This document shows positions 25,562 through 34,684 of a stretch of DNA of 64,000 nucleotides, piece by piece. The notes below the pieces were generated by a model that was given only the letters and a program-made list of their open reading frames with translations, had not been told where the DNA came from and ran no database searches. Where the stretch lies: contig NC_021499.1 in NCBI RefSeq assembly GCF_000412695.1, positions 4,092,001 to 4,156,000 on the forward strand, given 5' to 3'. This DNA comes from Pseudomonas resinovorans NBRC 106553. GTDB taxonomy: Bacteria; Pseudomonadota; Gammaproteobacteria; Pseudomonadales; Pseudomonadaceae. The translations under genes were made by a program, and so were the position numbers. Numbering within the stretch: position 1 is the first letter of the stretch; the number at the start of each line of letters is the position of its first letter.

Positions 25562-26775
25562 TGACCCCAAGCTCGGAAACCCCGGCCAACCCGCCACGCC
25601 TGCGCCCGCTGGCCGACTCTTCGCCCTCCGCCGTGGTGGCGGGTTTCATCGCCATGCTCACCGGCTACACCAGCTCCCTGGTGCTGATGTTCCAGGCCGG
25701 CCAGGCCGCGGGGCTGAGCAATGCGCAGATTTCCTCGTGGATCTGGGCCCTGTCCATCGGCATGGCCCTGACCACCGTCGGCCTGTCGCTGCGCTACCGC
25801 ACCCCCATAGTCGTGGCCTGGTCCACGCCCGGCGCCGCGCTGCTGATCACCAGCCTGCCGGGGGTGAGCTATGGCGAGGCCATAGGTGCATTCGTGGTCT
25901 GCGCCGCCCTCCTCGCCCTGGTGGGCCTGACCGGCGGTTTCGAACGCCTGATGCGGCGCCTGCCGGCCTCCCTGGCCGCCGCCCTGCTGGCCGGCATCCT
26001 GTTCAAGATCGGCAGCGAGATCTTCATTGCCGCCCAGCACCGCACCGCCCTGGTGCTGTCGATGTTCTTCAGCTACCTGCTGTTCAAGCGCCTGCAGCCA
26101 CGCTACGCCGTGCTGGTGGCGCTGCTGGTGGGTTGCGTGATGGCGGCCGTGCTGGGCCAGCTGGACTTCAGCGGTTTCTCCTTCGCCCTGGCCGAACCCG
26201 TGTGGACCACGCCGGAGTTCTCGGTGACCGCGGTGATCAGCATCGGCATCCCGCTGTTCGTGGTGGCCATGGCCTCGCAGAACATCCCCGGCATCGCCGT
26301 GCTGCGCGCCGACGGCTACCAGGTGCCAGCCTCGCCGCTGATCTCGGTCACCGGCATCGCCTCCCTGCTGCTGGCGCCCTTCGGCTCCCACGGCATCAAC
26401 CTGGCGGCCATCAGCGCGGCCATCTGCACCGGCCCCCATGCCCACGAAGACAAGAGCAAGCGCTACACCGCCGCGGTCTGGTGCGGGATCTTCTATGGCA
26501 TCGCCGGCACCTTCGGCGCCACCCTGGCGGCGCTCTTCGCCGCCCTGCCCAAGGAGCTGGTGCTGTCCATCGCCGCCCTGGCGCTGTTCGGCTCCATCAG
26601 CAACGGCCTCACCGCCGCCATGCAGGAACCCAAGGAGCGCGAGGCAGCGCTGATCACCTTCATGGTCACCGCCTCGGGCATGACCCTGCTGTCCATCGGC
26701 TCGGCCTTCTGGGGCCTGATCGCCGGGGTACTCACCCTGCTGATCCTGAACTGGAACAGCGCACCGCAGAAATGA
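25561..26775 (+). CDS. BenE-family benzoate/H+ symporter-like protein
   Basis: A 404-residue protein with about 12 membrane segments of the BenE family, marked by WSTPGAALLITS and a central APFGSHGINLAAISAAICTG. BenE members import benzoate with protons. No benzoate catabolic genes are near, and the gene pairs instead with a LysE exporter, so the true substrate may differ. It is followed by a hairpin terminator and a palindromic repeat. Confidence 0.88.
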   Translation: MTPSSETPANPPRLRPLADSSPSAVVAGFIAMLTGYTSSLVLMFQAGQAAGLSNAQISSWIWALSIGMALTTVGLSLRYRTPIVVAWSTPGAALLITSLPGVSYGEAIGAFVVCAALLALVGLTGGFERLMRRLPASLAAALLAGILFKIGSEIFIAAQHRTALVLSMFFSYLLFKRLQPRYAVLVALLVGCVMAAVLGQLDFSGFSFALAEPVWTTPEFSVTAVISIGIPLFVVAMASQNIPGIAVLRADGYQVPASPLISVTGIASLLLAPFGSHGINLAAISAAICTGPHAHEDKSKRYTAAVWCGIFYGIAGTFGATLAALFAALPKELVLSIAALALFGSISNGLTAAMQEPKEREAALITFMVTASGMTLLSIGSAFWGLIAGVLTLLILNWNSAPQK

Positions 26776-26776
26776 G

Positions 26777-26800
26777 AAAAGGCGCCCGAAGGCGCCTTGG
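26777..26800. terminator. Hairpin terminator after the BenE-like gene
   Basis: AAGGCGCC and GGCGCCTT close a CGAA loop 3 nt after the stop codon. T residues are sparse on the plus strand (GGTTCTCC), while the minus strand reads TTTTC, so it may serve convergent transcripts. Confidence 0.6.
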
Positions 26801-26808
26801 TTCTCCCC

Positions 26809-26880
26809 GTAGGATGGGTTGAGCGGAGCGATACCCATGCGGACAGGGCTGATGGGTATCGCAAGCTCAACCCATCCTAC
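26809..26880. repeat. Palindromic interspersed repeat (GTAGGATGGGT type), copy 1
   Basis: A 72-bp element with a perfect 16-bp terminal inverted repeat (GTAGGATGGGTTGAGC) and an inner 11-bp inverted repeat GCGATACCCAT, so nearly the whole element folds into one hairpin with a 13-nt loop. The same family recurs at 40254-40332. Similar elements are common between genes in Pseudomonas. Confidence 0.85.
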
Positions 26881-26918
26881 GCACAGCGTCCAACAACCAG
26901 CGAACGAGAGTTCCGCAA

Positions 26919-27680
26919 TCAGATCGCCGTGGAGCCACCATCCACCGCCAGGGCCTGGCCGGTGGTGAAGCCAGCGGCGTCGCAGCAGAGGTAGAGCACC
27001 GCCGCGGCGATCTCCTCGACCTTGCCGATGCGCCCTACCGGATGCATGTTGGCGACGAACTCGGCCTTCTTCGGGTCGGCCTCGTGGGCACGGCGGTACA
27101 TGTCGGTGTCGATCACCGCCGGGCAGACGGCGTTCACCCGTACCTTCTTGCGCGCGTACTCCACCGCGGCCGACTTGGTCAGGCCGATCACCGCATGCTT
27201 GGAAGCGGCGTAGATGCTCATCTTCGGCGCCGCGCCGAGGCCGGCTACGGAAGCGGTGTTGACGATGGCGCCGCCGCCCTGGGCCAGCAGCAGGGGGATC
27301 TGGTACTTCATGCACAGCCACACGCCCTTGACGTTGACGCCCATGATGGCGTCGTACTCCGCCTCGGTGCCGTCGGCCAGCTTGCCCTTCTCGATCTCGA
27401 TACCGGCGTTGTTGAAGGCGTAGTCGAGGCGGCCATAGGCGGCCAGGGTGCCGGCCATCAGCGCCTGGACATCGGCGTCGCGGGTCACGTCGCAACGGAT
27501 GAAGTGCGCTTCGCCACCGGCGGCGCGGATCAGCTCCACGGTGCCCTCGCCACCAACGGCGTCCACGTCGGAAACCACTACCTTCAGGCCTTCGGCGGCG
27601 AACGCCTGGGCGGTGGCGCGGCCGATACCGTTGGCGGCGCCGGTCACCAGGGCGACCTGGCCGGAGAACTTCATGCTCAT
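26919..27680 (-). CDS. Short-chain dehydrogenase/reductase
   Basis: A 253-residue classical SDR: cofactor motif TGAANGIG near 14-21, NNAG near 90, catalytic Ser in NTASVAG and YAASK (Tyr/Lys) near 155-159. An acidic residue after strand 2 (VVSDVDAV) points to NAD preference. No pathway genes adjoin it. It diverges from an NADP-dependent oxidoreductase gene; a similar pair occurs in PAO1 (PA1649/PA1648, from memory). Confidence 0.9.
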   Translation of the reverse strand: MSMKFSGQVALVTGAANGIGRATAQAFAAEGLKVVVSDVDAVGGEGTVELIRAAGGEAHFIRCDVTRDADVQALMAGTLAAYGRLDYAFNNAGIEIEKGKLADGTEAEYDAIMGVNVKGVWLCMKYQIPLLLAQGGGAIVNTASVAGLGAAPKMSIYAASKHAVIGLTKSAAVEYARKKVRVNAVCPAVIDTDMYRRAHEADPKKAEFVANMHPVGRIGKVEEIAAAVLYLCCDAAGFTTGQALAVDGGSTAI

Positions 27681-27904
27681 CTGTGCATCCTCGACGGGAA
27701 TGGAAACTGCGCCGAGTCTAGCCAGGCGATGCTGTGCGACGTAAGCATCATCAGGAGCCTGGTGAACGGGCCATCCAGATAGATGATGAAACGTCGCAAT
27801 CTAAATCACCCTGACTAATGGAATCACATTCCCTCCGGACAGCGACCTTGCCCTCGCCGGAGCGGCGGACTATCACCAAGGCTTTCCCCCCTGGAGTTCC
27901 TGCC

Positions 27905-28909
27905 ATGTCCCCGCTCAACCGCCAGTTCCTCCTTGCCCAGCGCCCGGTCGGCCCGGCCACCCGCGACACCTTTTCCTATGTGGAGACCCAGGCCGGCGAA
28001 CCCGGCCCCGGCCAGGTGCTGGTGGAGAACCTCTACCTGTCCCTGGACCCGGCCATGCGCGGCTGGATGAATGACGCCCGCTCCTACATCCCGCCGGTGG
28101 CCATCGGCGAGGTGATGCGCGCCCTGGGCATCGGCAAGGTGGTGGCGTCGCAGCACCCGGATTACCCCGTGGGCGCGCATGTCTGCGGCGTGCTCGGCGT
28201 GCAGGACTACTACCTGGGCGAGCCCCGCGACTTCCAGAAGGTGGACCCGCAGCAGGCGCCCCTGCCCCTCTATCTCTCCGCCCTGGGCATGACCGGCATG
28301 ACCGCCTATTTCGCCCTGCTCGACGTCGGCCAACCCAAGGCCGGCGAGACCGTGGTGATCTCCGGCGCCGCTGGCGCGGTGGGCAGCGTCGCCGGGCAGA
28401 TCGCGCGGCTCAAGGGTTGCCGCGTGGTGGGCATCGCCGGTGGCGCCGACAAGTGCCGTTACCTGGTTGAGGAGCTGGGCTTCGACGGCGCCATCGACTA
28501 CAAGGCCGAGAACCTCCACGCCGCCCTCAAGCGCGAGTGCCCCAAGGGTGTGGACGTCTACTTCGACAACGTCGGCGGCGAGATCCTCGATGCCGTGCTC
28601 ACCCGCATCAACCGCAAGGCGCGCATCGTCATCTGCGGTGCCATCAGCCAGTACAACAACAAGGAAGCGGTAAAGGGCCCGGCCAACTACCTGGCGCTGC
28701 TGGTGAACCGCGCGCGCATGGAAGGCATGGTGGTGTTCGACTACGCGCCGCGCTTCGGCGAAGCGGTTCGAGACATCGCCGGCTGGCTGGCCAGCGGCGA
28801 ACTGAAGAGCAAGGAAGACGTGGTGACGGGACTGGAAAGCTTCCCGGAAACCCTGGGCAAGCTGTTCAGCGGGGAGAACTTCGGCAAGCTGGTGCTCAAG
28901 GTGCGTTGA
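27905..28909 (+). CDS. Zinc-independent MDR-type NADP-dependent oxidoreductase
   Basis: A 334-residue medium-chain reductase of the leukotriene B4 dehydrogenase/curcumin reductase group. Marks are LSLDPAMRGWM in the N-terminal domain, GMTGMTAYFAL, the cofactor loop SGAAGAVGS, and VDVYFDNVGGEILD. It lacks the zinc cysteines of alcohol dehydrogenases. Such enzymes reduce the C=C bond of unsaturated ketones. The ATG at 27905 is supported by TGGAG upstream and by the N-terminus common in the family. Confidence 0.9.
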   Translation: MSPLNRQFLLAQRPVGPATRDTFSYVETQAGEPGPGQVLVENLYLSLDPAMRGWMNDARSYIPPVAIGEVMRALGIGKVVASQHPDYPVGAHVCGVLGVQDYYLGEPRDFQKVDPQQAPLPLYLSALGMTGMTAYFALLDVGQPKAGETVVISGAAGAVGSVAGQIARLKGCRVVGIAGGADKCRYLVEELGFDGAIDYKAENLHAALKRECPKGVDVYFDNVGGEILDAVLTRINRKARIVICGAISQYNNKEAVKGPANYLALLVNRARMEGMVVFDYAPRFGEAVRDIAGWLASGELKSKEDVVTGLESFPETLGKLFSGENFGKLVLKVR

Positions 28910-28957
28910 GCCGCCGGAACGGTGCGCTGCCAGGCCGGCAGCGCACCAGGGGGGGCA

Positions 28958-29656
28958 TCACGCCAGTTCGGCGACGACGGCGGCCAGCGCCTGGGCCGGA
29001 TCGGCGGCCTGGCTGATCGGACGGCCGATCACCAGGTAGTCGGAACCCGCATCCAGGGCCTGGCGCGGGGTGAGGATGCGGCGCTGGTCGTCCTGGGCGC
29101 TGCCGGCCGGGCGGATGCCCGGAGTCACCAGCTGCAGGCCCGGGTAGGCGGCCTTGAGGTCGCCGGCTTCCTGGGCCGAGCAGACCAGGCCGTCCATGCC
29201 GGCCTTGTCGGCCAGACCGGCCAGGCGCAGCACCTGCTCCTTGGGCTCGATGTCCAGACCGATGCCGGCCAGGTCCTCGCGCTCCATGCTGGTCAGCACG
29301 GTCACGCCGATCAGCAATGGCTTGGGACCATTGAACTTGTCCAGGGTCTCGCGGCAGGCCGCCATCATGCGCAGGCCGCCGGAGCAGTGCACGTTGACCA
29401 TCCACACGCCCATCTCGGCGGCAGCCCTGACCGCCATGGCGGTGGTGTTGGGGATGTCGTGGAATTTCAGGTCGAGGAATACCTCGAAGCCACGGTCACG
29501 CAGGGTCGAGACGATTTCCGCCGCGCAGCTGGTGAACAGCTCCTTGCCTACCTTGACCCGGCACAGCTTGGGGTCGAGCTGGTCGGCCAGCCGCAGGGCG
29601 GCTTCGCGGGTGGGATAGTCGAGGGCGACAATGATCGGCGTCTGACAGGCGGACAT
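28958..29656 (-). CDS. pyrF: Orotidine 5'-phosphate decarboxylase PyrF
   Basis: Last step of UMP synthesis. The 232-residue barrel protein has the catalytic signature [10 protein letters not shown] (about 61-70) and a C-terminal phosphate loop [10 protein letters not shown]. The open frame is much longer upstream, but the ATG at 29656 gives the family start [15 protein letters not shown]. It converges with the oxidoreductase gene and stands 80 nt from the ZIP-like gene on the same strand. Confidence 0.96.
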   Translation of the reverse strand: MSACQTPIIVALDYPTREAALRLADQLDPKLCRVKVGKELFTSCAAEIVSTLRDRGFEVFLDLKFHDIPNTTAMAVRAAAEMGVWMVNVHCSGGLRMMAACRETLDKFNGPKPLLIGVTVLTSMEREDLAGIGLDIEPKEQVLRLAGLADKAGMDGLVCSAQEAGDLKAAYPGLQLVTPGIRPAGSAQDDQRRILTPRQALDAGSDYLVIGRPISQAADPAQALAAVVAELA

Positions 29657-29736
29657 GGGGGCAATCTCATACGAATCGGAAACGGCGCGCATTGTAGCGG
29701 AAGCCCACACGCGCCGCTGCCTCAACTCTTCGAAGC

Positions 29737-30480
29737 TCAGACAATATGGTCCAGCGCGAAGGCCGTCATAAAACCTGCGAGGGTGATCAGCCCGGTCCAG
29801 GCATGGGTGCTCTCGAAGGCTTCGGGGATCAGCGTATCCACCAGCATGCAGAGCACCGCCCCCGCCGAGAAGCCCAGGGCGAAGGCCAGCCAGTGGGGCG
29901 GCAGGTCGGCGAACAGGCCAGGCCCGGCCATGGCAGCCAGCCCGGACAACAGCGCAATGCCGCCCCAGAGCCCGAACACCACCCAGCCACTGCGTTTTTC
30001 CTCGCGCAGCCCGGCGGCGCTGGCCAGGCCCTCGGGCAGGTTGGCGAGGAAGATCGCCACCAGCATCAGCAGGCTGACCTGGCCGCCATCGAGCAGGCCA
30101 AGCCCCAGGCCCAGGGATTCGGGAATGCCGTCGAGAAAGGCGCCCACCGCGATCAGCAAGGCGACCATGCCGCCGCCGGCGTTGCCGCTCTTGTTGCGTT
30201 GATGCCGCTCCAGGCGGTCGATGAACTGGCTGGCCAGGACGAACACCGCGCCACCGGCCAGCAACCCCGCCAGGGTCGGCCAGAGCCCGCCGATGCGCTC
30301 GGCCTCGGGAATCTGGCCAAAGCACAGCGCGGCCACCAGTACCCCGCTGCCGTAGGCCATGATCGACGCCACCACCTTCTGCGGCAGCTTGACCAGAAAG
30401 CCGACGGCGGCGCCGATCAGCAGGCTGCTCGCCGCCAGCCAGCCCCAGAGTCCAGCCTGGATAGTTACCGGGATTTGCAT
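29737..30480 (-). CDS. ZIP-family metal transporter-like membrane protein
   Basis: A 247-residue protein with seven or eight hydrophobic segments. The ZIP-like motifs [13 protein letters not shown] and [13 protein letters not shown] hold Asp/Glu residues where ZIP carriers have His-rich metal sites. Between helices there is a basic loop with HQRNKSGN, short of the usual His-rich loop. It may carry divalent metal ions. It shares its strand with pyrF and with the LysR gene upstream. Confidence 0.8.
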   Translation of the reverse strand: MQIPVTIQAGLWGWLAASSLLIGAAVGFLVKLPQKVVASIMAYGSGVLVAALCFGQIPEAERIGGLWPTLAGLLAGGAVFVLASQFIDRLERHQRNKSGNAGGGMVALLIAVGAFLDGIPESLGLGLGLLDGGQVSLLMLVAIFLANLPEGLASAAGLREEKRSGWVVFGLWGGIALLSGLAAMAGPGLFADLPPHWLAFALGFSAGAVLCMLVDTLIPEAFESTHAWTGLITLAGFMTAFALDHIV

Positions 30481-30524
30481 GACTTCCTCCTTGAATTGAA
30501 CGGGCCAGGCTACCAGAACCGGCG

Positions 30525-31412
30525 TCAGCGGGCCGGGGGGCGCTCCAGCAGGCGTTCCAGCAACCAGTTCGCCGCCGGCCCCAGGCGCCGTTGCCGTGAC
30601 CAGACCACGTCCACCGCCTGGCTGCGCGGCCAGCCGGGCACCTGCAATTCATGCAGGCGACCGTTGGCGTAGCCGCTGACCAGCCAGCGCGGCAGCTCGG
30701 CCCAGCCGAAACCGTGGGTGGCCATCTCCAGCAACAGCAGGTAGTTCGGCGCCGACCAGCAGCGCCCTCCGCTGGGCGGTAGGCCGTCGTCCACCGCCAG
30801 GGCGTCGCCCAGGGTGTTCAGGCGCAGCAGGCGCCAGCCGGCGAGGTCGCTCTCGCGCACATCGGGCAACTGCGCCAGCGGGTGCTCCAGTGCCACGAAC
30901 AGGCCGAAATCGGCACGCTCGGCCACCCGCGCCGCACCCAGTTCCGGCGGGTAGCCTGGCTGGGCGGCCAGCAAGCCGAGGGTGGCGCGCCCCTGGGCCA
31001 CCAGCTCGATCACATCGCGGTGCTCGGCGATCAGGCATTCGAATTCGAGGTCCGGGTAGCGCTGCTCCAACTCGACCAGGCGCGCCTCGTACTGCGCCGA
31101 CTGGTAGGTATCCGACAGCGCCAGGCTGACCCTGGGCTCCAGGCCGCCGCTGAGCTGGGTCGCGGCGCGCTGCAGGCGGTCGGAGGCGGCCAGGATGTCC
31201 TCGACCCGCTCCAGCAGGCGACTCCCGGCTTCCGTCAGCTTCGGTTGGCGGCTGCCGCGGTCGAAGAGTTCCAGGCCGAGGTCCGCTTCCAGTCGGGCGA
31301 TGGCTTCGCTGATGGTCGACTGGCTCTTGCCGAGCTTGCGTGCGGCGGCGCTGAAAGAGCCCAGTGCAACGGCCTGGGCAAAGGCTTCAAGGGATTCGGG
31401 TGAGTAGTTCAT
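30525..31412 (-). CDS. LysR-family regulator, likely of the divergent PACE efflux gene
   Basis: A 295-residue regulator with an N-terminal winged helix ([23 protein letters not shown]) and a LysR substrate-binding domain. It diverges from a PACE-family efflux gene at 31504, the same arrangement as AceR-AceI in Acinetobacter, where the LysR protein activates the pump. The ATG at 31412 is preferred over one 24 nt upstream because the upstream start would place a T-N11-A palindrome inside the coding region. Confidence 0.88.
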   Translation of the reverse strand: MNYSPESLEAFAQAVALGSFSAAARKLGKSQSTISEAIARLEADLGLELFDRGSRQPKLTEAGSRLLERVEDILAASDRLQRAATQLSGGLEPRVSLALSDTYQSAQYEARLVELEQRYPDLEFECLIAEHRDVIELVAQGRATLGLLAAQPGYPPELGAARVAERADFGLFVALEHPLAQLPDVRESDLAGWRLLRLNTLGDALAVDDGLPPSGGRCWSAPNYLLLLEMATHGFGWAELPRWLVSGYANGRLHELQVPGWPRSQAVDVVWSRQRRLGPAANWLLERLLERPPAR

Positions 31413-31427
31413 ATCGGTTTTCCCGAT
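31413..31427. promoter_or_regulatory. Candidate LysR box for the PACE efflux gene
   Basis: ATCGG-N5-CCGAT, a perfect inverted repeat that also fits the T-N11-A pattern of LysR sites. It touches the lysR ATG and lies 77-91 nt upstream of the PACE start, a usual place for an activator site. Confidence 0.55.
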
Positions 31428-31503
31428 GGTAGCCAACTTAACCTTAGCCTACTGACCGATGAGAATACTGGCCATCCCAATCATTCGGAGCCAGGAGGCC
31501 AAC

Positions 31504-31977
31504 ATGAACCGGACCACCACTACCGCCCTGGACAAGTCCATCAAGGAGCGGCTCCTCCACGCCATGGCCTTCGAAGGCCTGGCCGTCCTTCTGACCGCGC
31601 CGGTGTTGTCCCTGGTGCTGGACAAGCCCCTGGCGCACATGGGCGCGCTGACGCTGATGTTCTCCACCGTGGCGATGCTCTGGAACATGCTGTTCAACAG
31701 CCTGTTCGATCGCGCCCAGCGGCGCCTGGGCTTCGAGCGCGGCCTGGCGGTGCGGGTGACCCACGCTTCGCTGTTCGAGCTGGGCCTGGTGCTGGTACTG
31801 GTGCCGCTGGCTGCCTGGTGGCTGTCGATCGGACTGCTGGAGGCCTTCCTGCTGGATATCGGCCTGCTGCTGTTCTTCCTGCCCTACACCCTGGCCTTCA
31901 ACTGGGGCTACGACCTGCTGCGCGAGCGCCTGATCCACGCCGACGGCGACAAGCGCGCGGCGTGTCGCGCCAACTGA
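31504..31977 (+). CDS. PACE-family multidrug efflux transporter (AceI-like)
   Basis: A 157-residue protein with four membrane helices in two BTP (bacterial transmembrane pair) halves. The conserved marks are Glu24 in AFEGLAVLL, MLWNMLFNSLFD, the second-half HASLFELGLV and LPYTLAFNWGYD. PACE pumps expel biguanides such as chlorhexidine and some natural polyamines by proton antiport. AGGAGG stands 5 nt from the ATG at 31504. Control by the divergent LysR protein is likely. Confidence 0.9.
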   Translation: MNRTTTTALDKSIKERLLHAMAFEGLAVLLTAPVLSLVLDKPLAHMGALTLMFSTVAMLWNMLFNSLFDRAQRRLGFERGLAVRVTHASLFELGLVLVLVPLAAWWLSIGLLEAFLLDIGLLLFFLPYTLAFNWGYDLLRERLIHADGDKRAACRAN

Positions 31978-32060
31978 ATGGAACAAACTGGAATTTCTCG
32001 GGAACGTGGAAAGGCGCGCACAATCGAATAGAGTGATGGCCCCTTACGCAGGAGAAGATC

Positions 32061-32228
32061 ATGCCTTGGTATGCCTGGCTGGTACTGGCTGTTGCCCTCG
32101 GTTCCATCGTCGGCAGCCTGATGCTGTTGCGCGACACGGCGAAGAAGCTGCCGCTGACCGAAGAACAACTCAAGCGCGTCCGCGAACGCAATGCGGAAAT
32201 GGATGCCAAGGAAGCCAAGGACCGCTGA
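32061..32228 (+). CDS. DUF2897 family small membrane protein
   Basis: A 55-residue protein (MPWYAWLVLAVALGS start) with one membrane helix (about 5-25) and a charged tail (EEQLKRVRERNAEMDAKEAK). GGAGA is 6 nt before the ATG. It matches DUF2897 small proteins of Pseudomonas in size and layout. The next gene begins 4 nt after its stop, so the two are probably a unit. The function is unknown. Confidence 0.8.
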   Translation: MPWYAWLVLAVALGSIVGSLMLLRDTAKKLPLTEEQLKRVRERNAEMDAKEAKDR

Positions 32229-32232
32229 CCCC

Positions 32233-33039
32233 GTGTCATCCTCGGAACAACCCACGGCGGCATCCACGCAGCCCAGCGTGATGCCGCTGCATCTGCAACT
32301 GCTGTTCCCGCTGATCGTCCTCGCCCTTGGCCAGGGGCTTGGCGGCGTGCAGGTGAGCGCCCTGCTGGCAGGCGTCGCCTACGCCGGCTGGGTCTTCGCC
32401 GAGCGCCAACTGCCCGCGCGACTCTGGCTGCCCGTCACCCTGCTCGCTTCCGTGGCCCTGGCCGCGCACCTGGTGCCGGGCTTCAGCCCGCTGCCGCTGG
32501 GGGAGCCCCGGGCGCTGAGCGTCGATGCGCCGCCCTACGCCCTGCGCCTGTCCTGGGACAAATTGCTGGTGGGCGCCACCTTGCTGGCCTGGTGGCTGGG
32601 ACGCCCGAGCCCACCGGCGGCATGGTCGTCGCAGCGGGCCTGGCTGGCGGTGCTCGCCACCCTGTTGCTGGTACCACTGCTGGCGCTGGGAACGGGCCTG
32701 GTGGGCTGGCAGCCGAAATGGCCGGAGATCCTCTGGCCATGGTTGGCGATCAATCTGCTGGCGGTGGTGCTGGCCGAAGAACTGGTGTTTCGCGGGCTGC
32801 TGCAACCGCTACTGGTCGCCAGGCTGGGCCCGCGCTACGGCGTACCGCTCACTGCCCTGCTGTTCGGCGCCGTGCACCTGCCCTTCAGTCCGCTGTTCGC
32901 CGTGCTGGCCACGCTGGCCGGCCTGGGCTATGGCCTGGCTTTCCACTACAGCGGCCGGATATCCCTGGCCATCGCCCTGCACCTGGCGGTCAACCTCTGC
33001 CATCTGCTGTTGTTGAGCTACCCGCTGCGGCTGGCCTGA
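32233..33039 (+). CDS. CPBP-family intramembrane metalloprotease
   Basis: A 268-residue membrane protein. The Abi/CPBP motif EELVFRGLLQPLL (about 178-190) supplies the Glu-Glu and Arg, with later His residues in AVHLPFS and IALHLAVN completing a metal site. Such proteases are linked to prenyl-protein processing in eukaryotes and to bacteriocin self-immunity in some bacteria, with no proven role here. The start is uncertain: GTG at 32233 (AAGGA 11 nt upstream) or ATG at 32281. The 3' end overlaps the convergent binding-protein gene by 50 nt. Confidence 0.8.
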   Translation: MSSSEQPTAASTQPSVMPLHLQLLFPLIVLALGQGLGGVQVSALLAGVAYAGWVFAERQLPARLWLPVTLLASVALAAHLVPGFSPLPLGEPRALSVDAPPYALRLSWDKLLVGATLLAWWLGRPSPPAAWSSQRAWLAVLATLLLVPLLALGTGLVGWQPKWPEILWPWLAINLLAVVLAEELVFRGLLQPLLVARLGPRYGVPLTALLFGAVHLPFSPLFAVLATLAGLGYGLAFHYSGRISLAIALHLAVNLCHLLLLSYPLRLA

Positions 33040-33811
33040 CCACCACCCCGTAACGCCCGAAGATCCGCTGCAATTCGCCGGTGGCGCGCAGCTTGTCCAG
33101 CAGCAGGGTGAACTGCGCGGCGCTGATGGGCGCCGCAGGTCGCAGCATGGCGTAATGGTGGTAGCGCTGGTCCAGCCGGTCGCTGACCAGGAAGCGGCCG
33201 GCCTGCTCCGGGTTCAGCTCCAGGTAGGCGCTGAAATAGGAACGGGTGACCAGGGCGATGTCCGCCCGCTCACGCAGCAACATCCGCAGGTTGCTGTCGT
33301 GGGAGTAGGTGAGCTTGGCGTTGAACTCGCGCTGGAGGAACTCGGGATCGGGATTGAAGCCGGCGAAACCGTAGTGATAGCCGTTGTAGAGCGCCAGGCG
33401 CTTGCCGGTCAGATTGCCGAAATAATGCTGGTCGCGCCCCGGCTGGGCCTTGGCGACGAAGACTTCCGCATCCTCCAGGCCCATGTCGATCCGCGCGCCA
33501 GGGATGCCCTGCCAGCCCCAGTCGGGATTCTCGAACACCGCCAGGTCGATGCGCCCATCCTGGAAATCCCGGAAGCGCCGTGGAATGGCGGTGGGCCGCA
33601 CGACGAAGCGGTAATCGGTCTGCAGCCCGTTGAGCGCCGCCAGCATGTCCAGCAGCAGGCCGCTGGCACCGGCGGACTCGGGCTTGATCACATAGGGTGG
33701 GAAATGCGCACCGGCAACCTGGACGGTCTGGGTCGCCAGCACCGGCGTGGAAACCAGCAGGACCAAGGAACACCACAATGCCTTCAGGGAAAGGCCCCTG
33801 CCAACTTCCAT
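32990..33811 (-). CDS. Periplasmic solute-binding protein (family 3-like), stand-alone
   Basis: A 273-residue protein with a signal peptide (about 1-26) and a type II periplasmic binding fold (GAHFPPYVIKPESAGASGLLLDMLAALN start, NLTGKRLALYNGY in lobe 2). No ABC permease or ATPase gene is adjacent. Proteins of this class in Pseudomonas often act as sensors or orphan binding proteins. The ATG at 33811 is chosen because it begins the signal; the frame extends to 33874. The last 16 codons lie opposite the end of the CPBP gene. Confidence 0.82.
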   Translation of the reverse strand: MEVGRGLSLKALWCSLVLLVSTPVLATQTVQVAGAHFPPYVIKPESAGASGLLLDMLAALNGLQTDYRFVVRPTAIPRRFRDFQDGRIDLAVFENPDWGWQGIPGARIDMGLEDAEVFVAKAQPGRDQHYFGNLTGKRLALYNGYHYGFAGFNPDPEFLQREFNAKLTYSHDSNLRMLLRERADIALVTRSYFSAYLELNPEQAGRFLVSDRLDQRYHHYAMLRPAAPISAAQFTLLLDKLRATGELQRIFGRYGVVVRPAAAGSSTTADGRG

Positions 33812-33908
33812 TTTTACCGCTGCTCCCTGCAGATTACCGGTCGTACGTCGCAGACTACGTGAAGATTGCTGCAATTCAACAGTTGTCGAAAACGCAGTGT
33901 GACGGAGA

Positions 33909-34550
33909 TCACACTGCGCTTTTGTCGTCCTTCAGTACGAGGGACAAGGCCTGTTCGGCCAGCTGATCCAGGCTCATCGGCCCTTCCGGACGGAACCAGG
34001 TGGTGGTCCAGCTCAACGCACCGGTGAGGAAGCGCCGCAGGATGAACGGGTCGGCACTGAAGTAGCCCTCGGCTTGCGCCTCACCCAGCACCTGCAGCCA
34101 GATCTGCTCGTAGCTGTCGCGCAGTTGGAGGATGTAGGCCTGGCTTTCCTCCGACAGCGAACGCCATTCGTACACCAGCACGCCCATGGCCTCGCCGGTG
34201 CCGCCCATGATCGATTGCAGCTCGCAGCGGATCAGCGCCAGCACCCGCTCGCGCAGGTCGGTGGCATCCGCCAGGGCGGCGCGCATCAATGCGGTGTTGT
34301 AGAGGACGGTCTCCTCCATCACCGAGCGGAGGATCTCATCCTTGCTCTTGAAGTGATGGAAGATGCTGCCGGACTGGATACCCACGGCGCTGGCAAGGTC
34401 GCGCACAGTGGTGCGCTCGTAGCCCTTGCTGCGGAACAGGTGGGCGGCGGTCTGCAGCAGTTTGCCACGGGCGCTGTCGGGGTCGGTGATCTGGCCGCTG
34501 GCTACCAGTTCCCGCATCACCGCTTGGGCTTTTTCGTCGTCAAGGCTCAT
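33909..34550 (-). CDS. atuR: TetR-family repressor of the atu cluster, AtuR
   Basis: A 213-residue TetR regulator: helix-turn-helix near 35-70 (TTVRDLASAVGIQSGSIFHHFKSKDEILR) and an all-helical ligand domain. It diverges from atuA, the place where P. aeruginosa carries AtuR. That protein represses atu expression and binds two inverted repeats in this gap. Matching inverted repeats are visible here at 34638-34657 and 34685-34700. The inducer is expected to be a citronellol/geraniol metabolite. Confidence 0.92.
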   Translation of the reverse strand: MSLDDEKAQAVMRELVASGQITDPDSARGKLLQTAAHLFRSKGYERTTVRDLASAVGIQSGSIFHHFKSKDEILRSVMEETVLYNTALMRAALADATDLRERVLALIRCELQSIMGGTGEAMGVLVYEWRSLSEESQAYILQLRDSYEQIWLQVLGEAQAEGYFSADPFILRRFLTGALSWTTTWFRPEGPMSLDQLAEQALSLVLKDDKSAV

Positions 34551-34637
34551 CGCAATCCCCGCTGCGGTTAGCCACTCCTATATAAGAATGGTCCGCAAGT
34601 CTCTGTCTTGATTAACGAAATCTATGCCGACCTGAGC

Positions 34638-34657
34638 GCCCAAGCAAGCGCTTGGGC
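34638..34657. promoter_or_regulatory. AtuR operator 1
   Basis: GCCCAAGC-AAGC-GCTTGGGC, perfect 8-bp arms with a 4-bp spacer. The 16-bp core is the exact reverse complement of the core of operator 2. An extra half-site GCTTGGGC follows at 34668-34675. Confidence 0.8.
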
Positions 34658-34667
34658 AAAAAGAACT

Positions 34668-34675
34668 GCTTGGGC
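34668..34675. promoter_or_regulatory. Additional AtuR half-site
   Basis: GCTTGGGC repeats the right arm of operator 1 between the two full operators, without a partner arm. Confidence 0.4.
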
Positions 34676-34684
34676 ACTTTCAAA

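Noticed and set aside
25525..27495. A 656-codon minus-strand frame across the BenE-like gene and the SDR gene
   Set aside because: It crosses a terminator and a repeat and overlaps certain genes in other frames.
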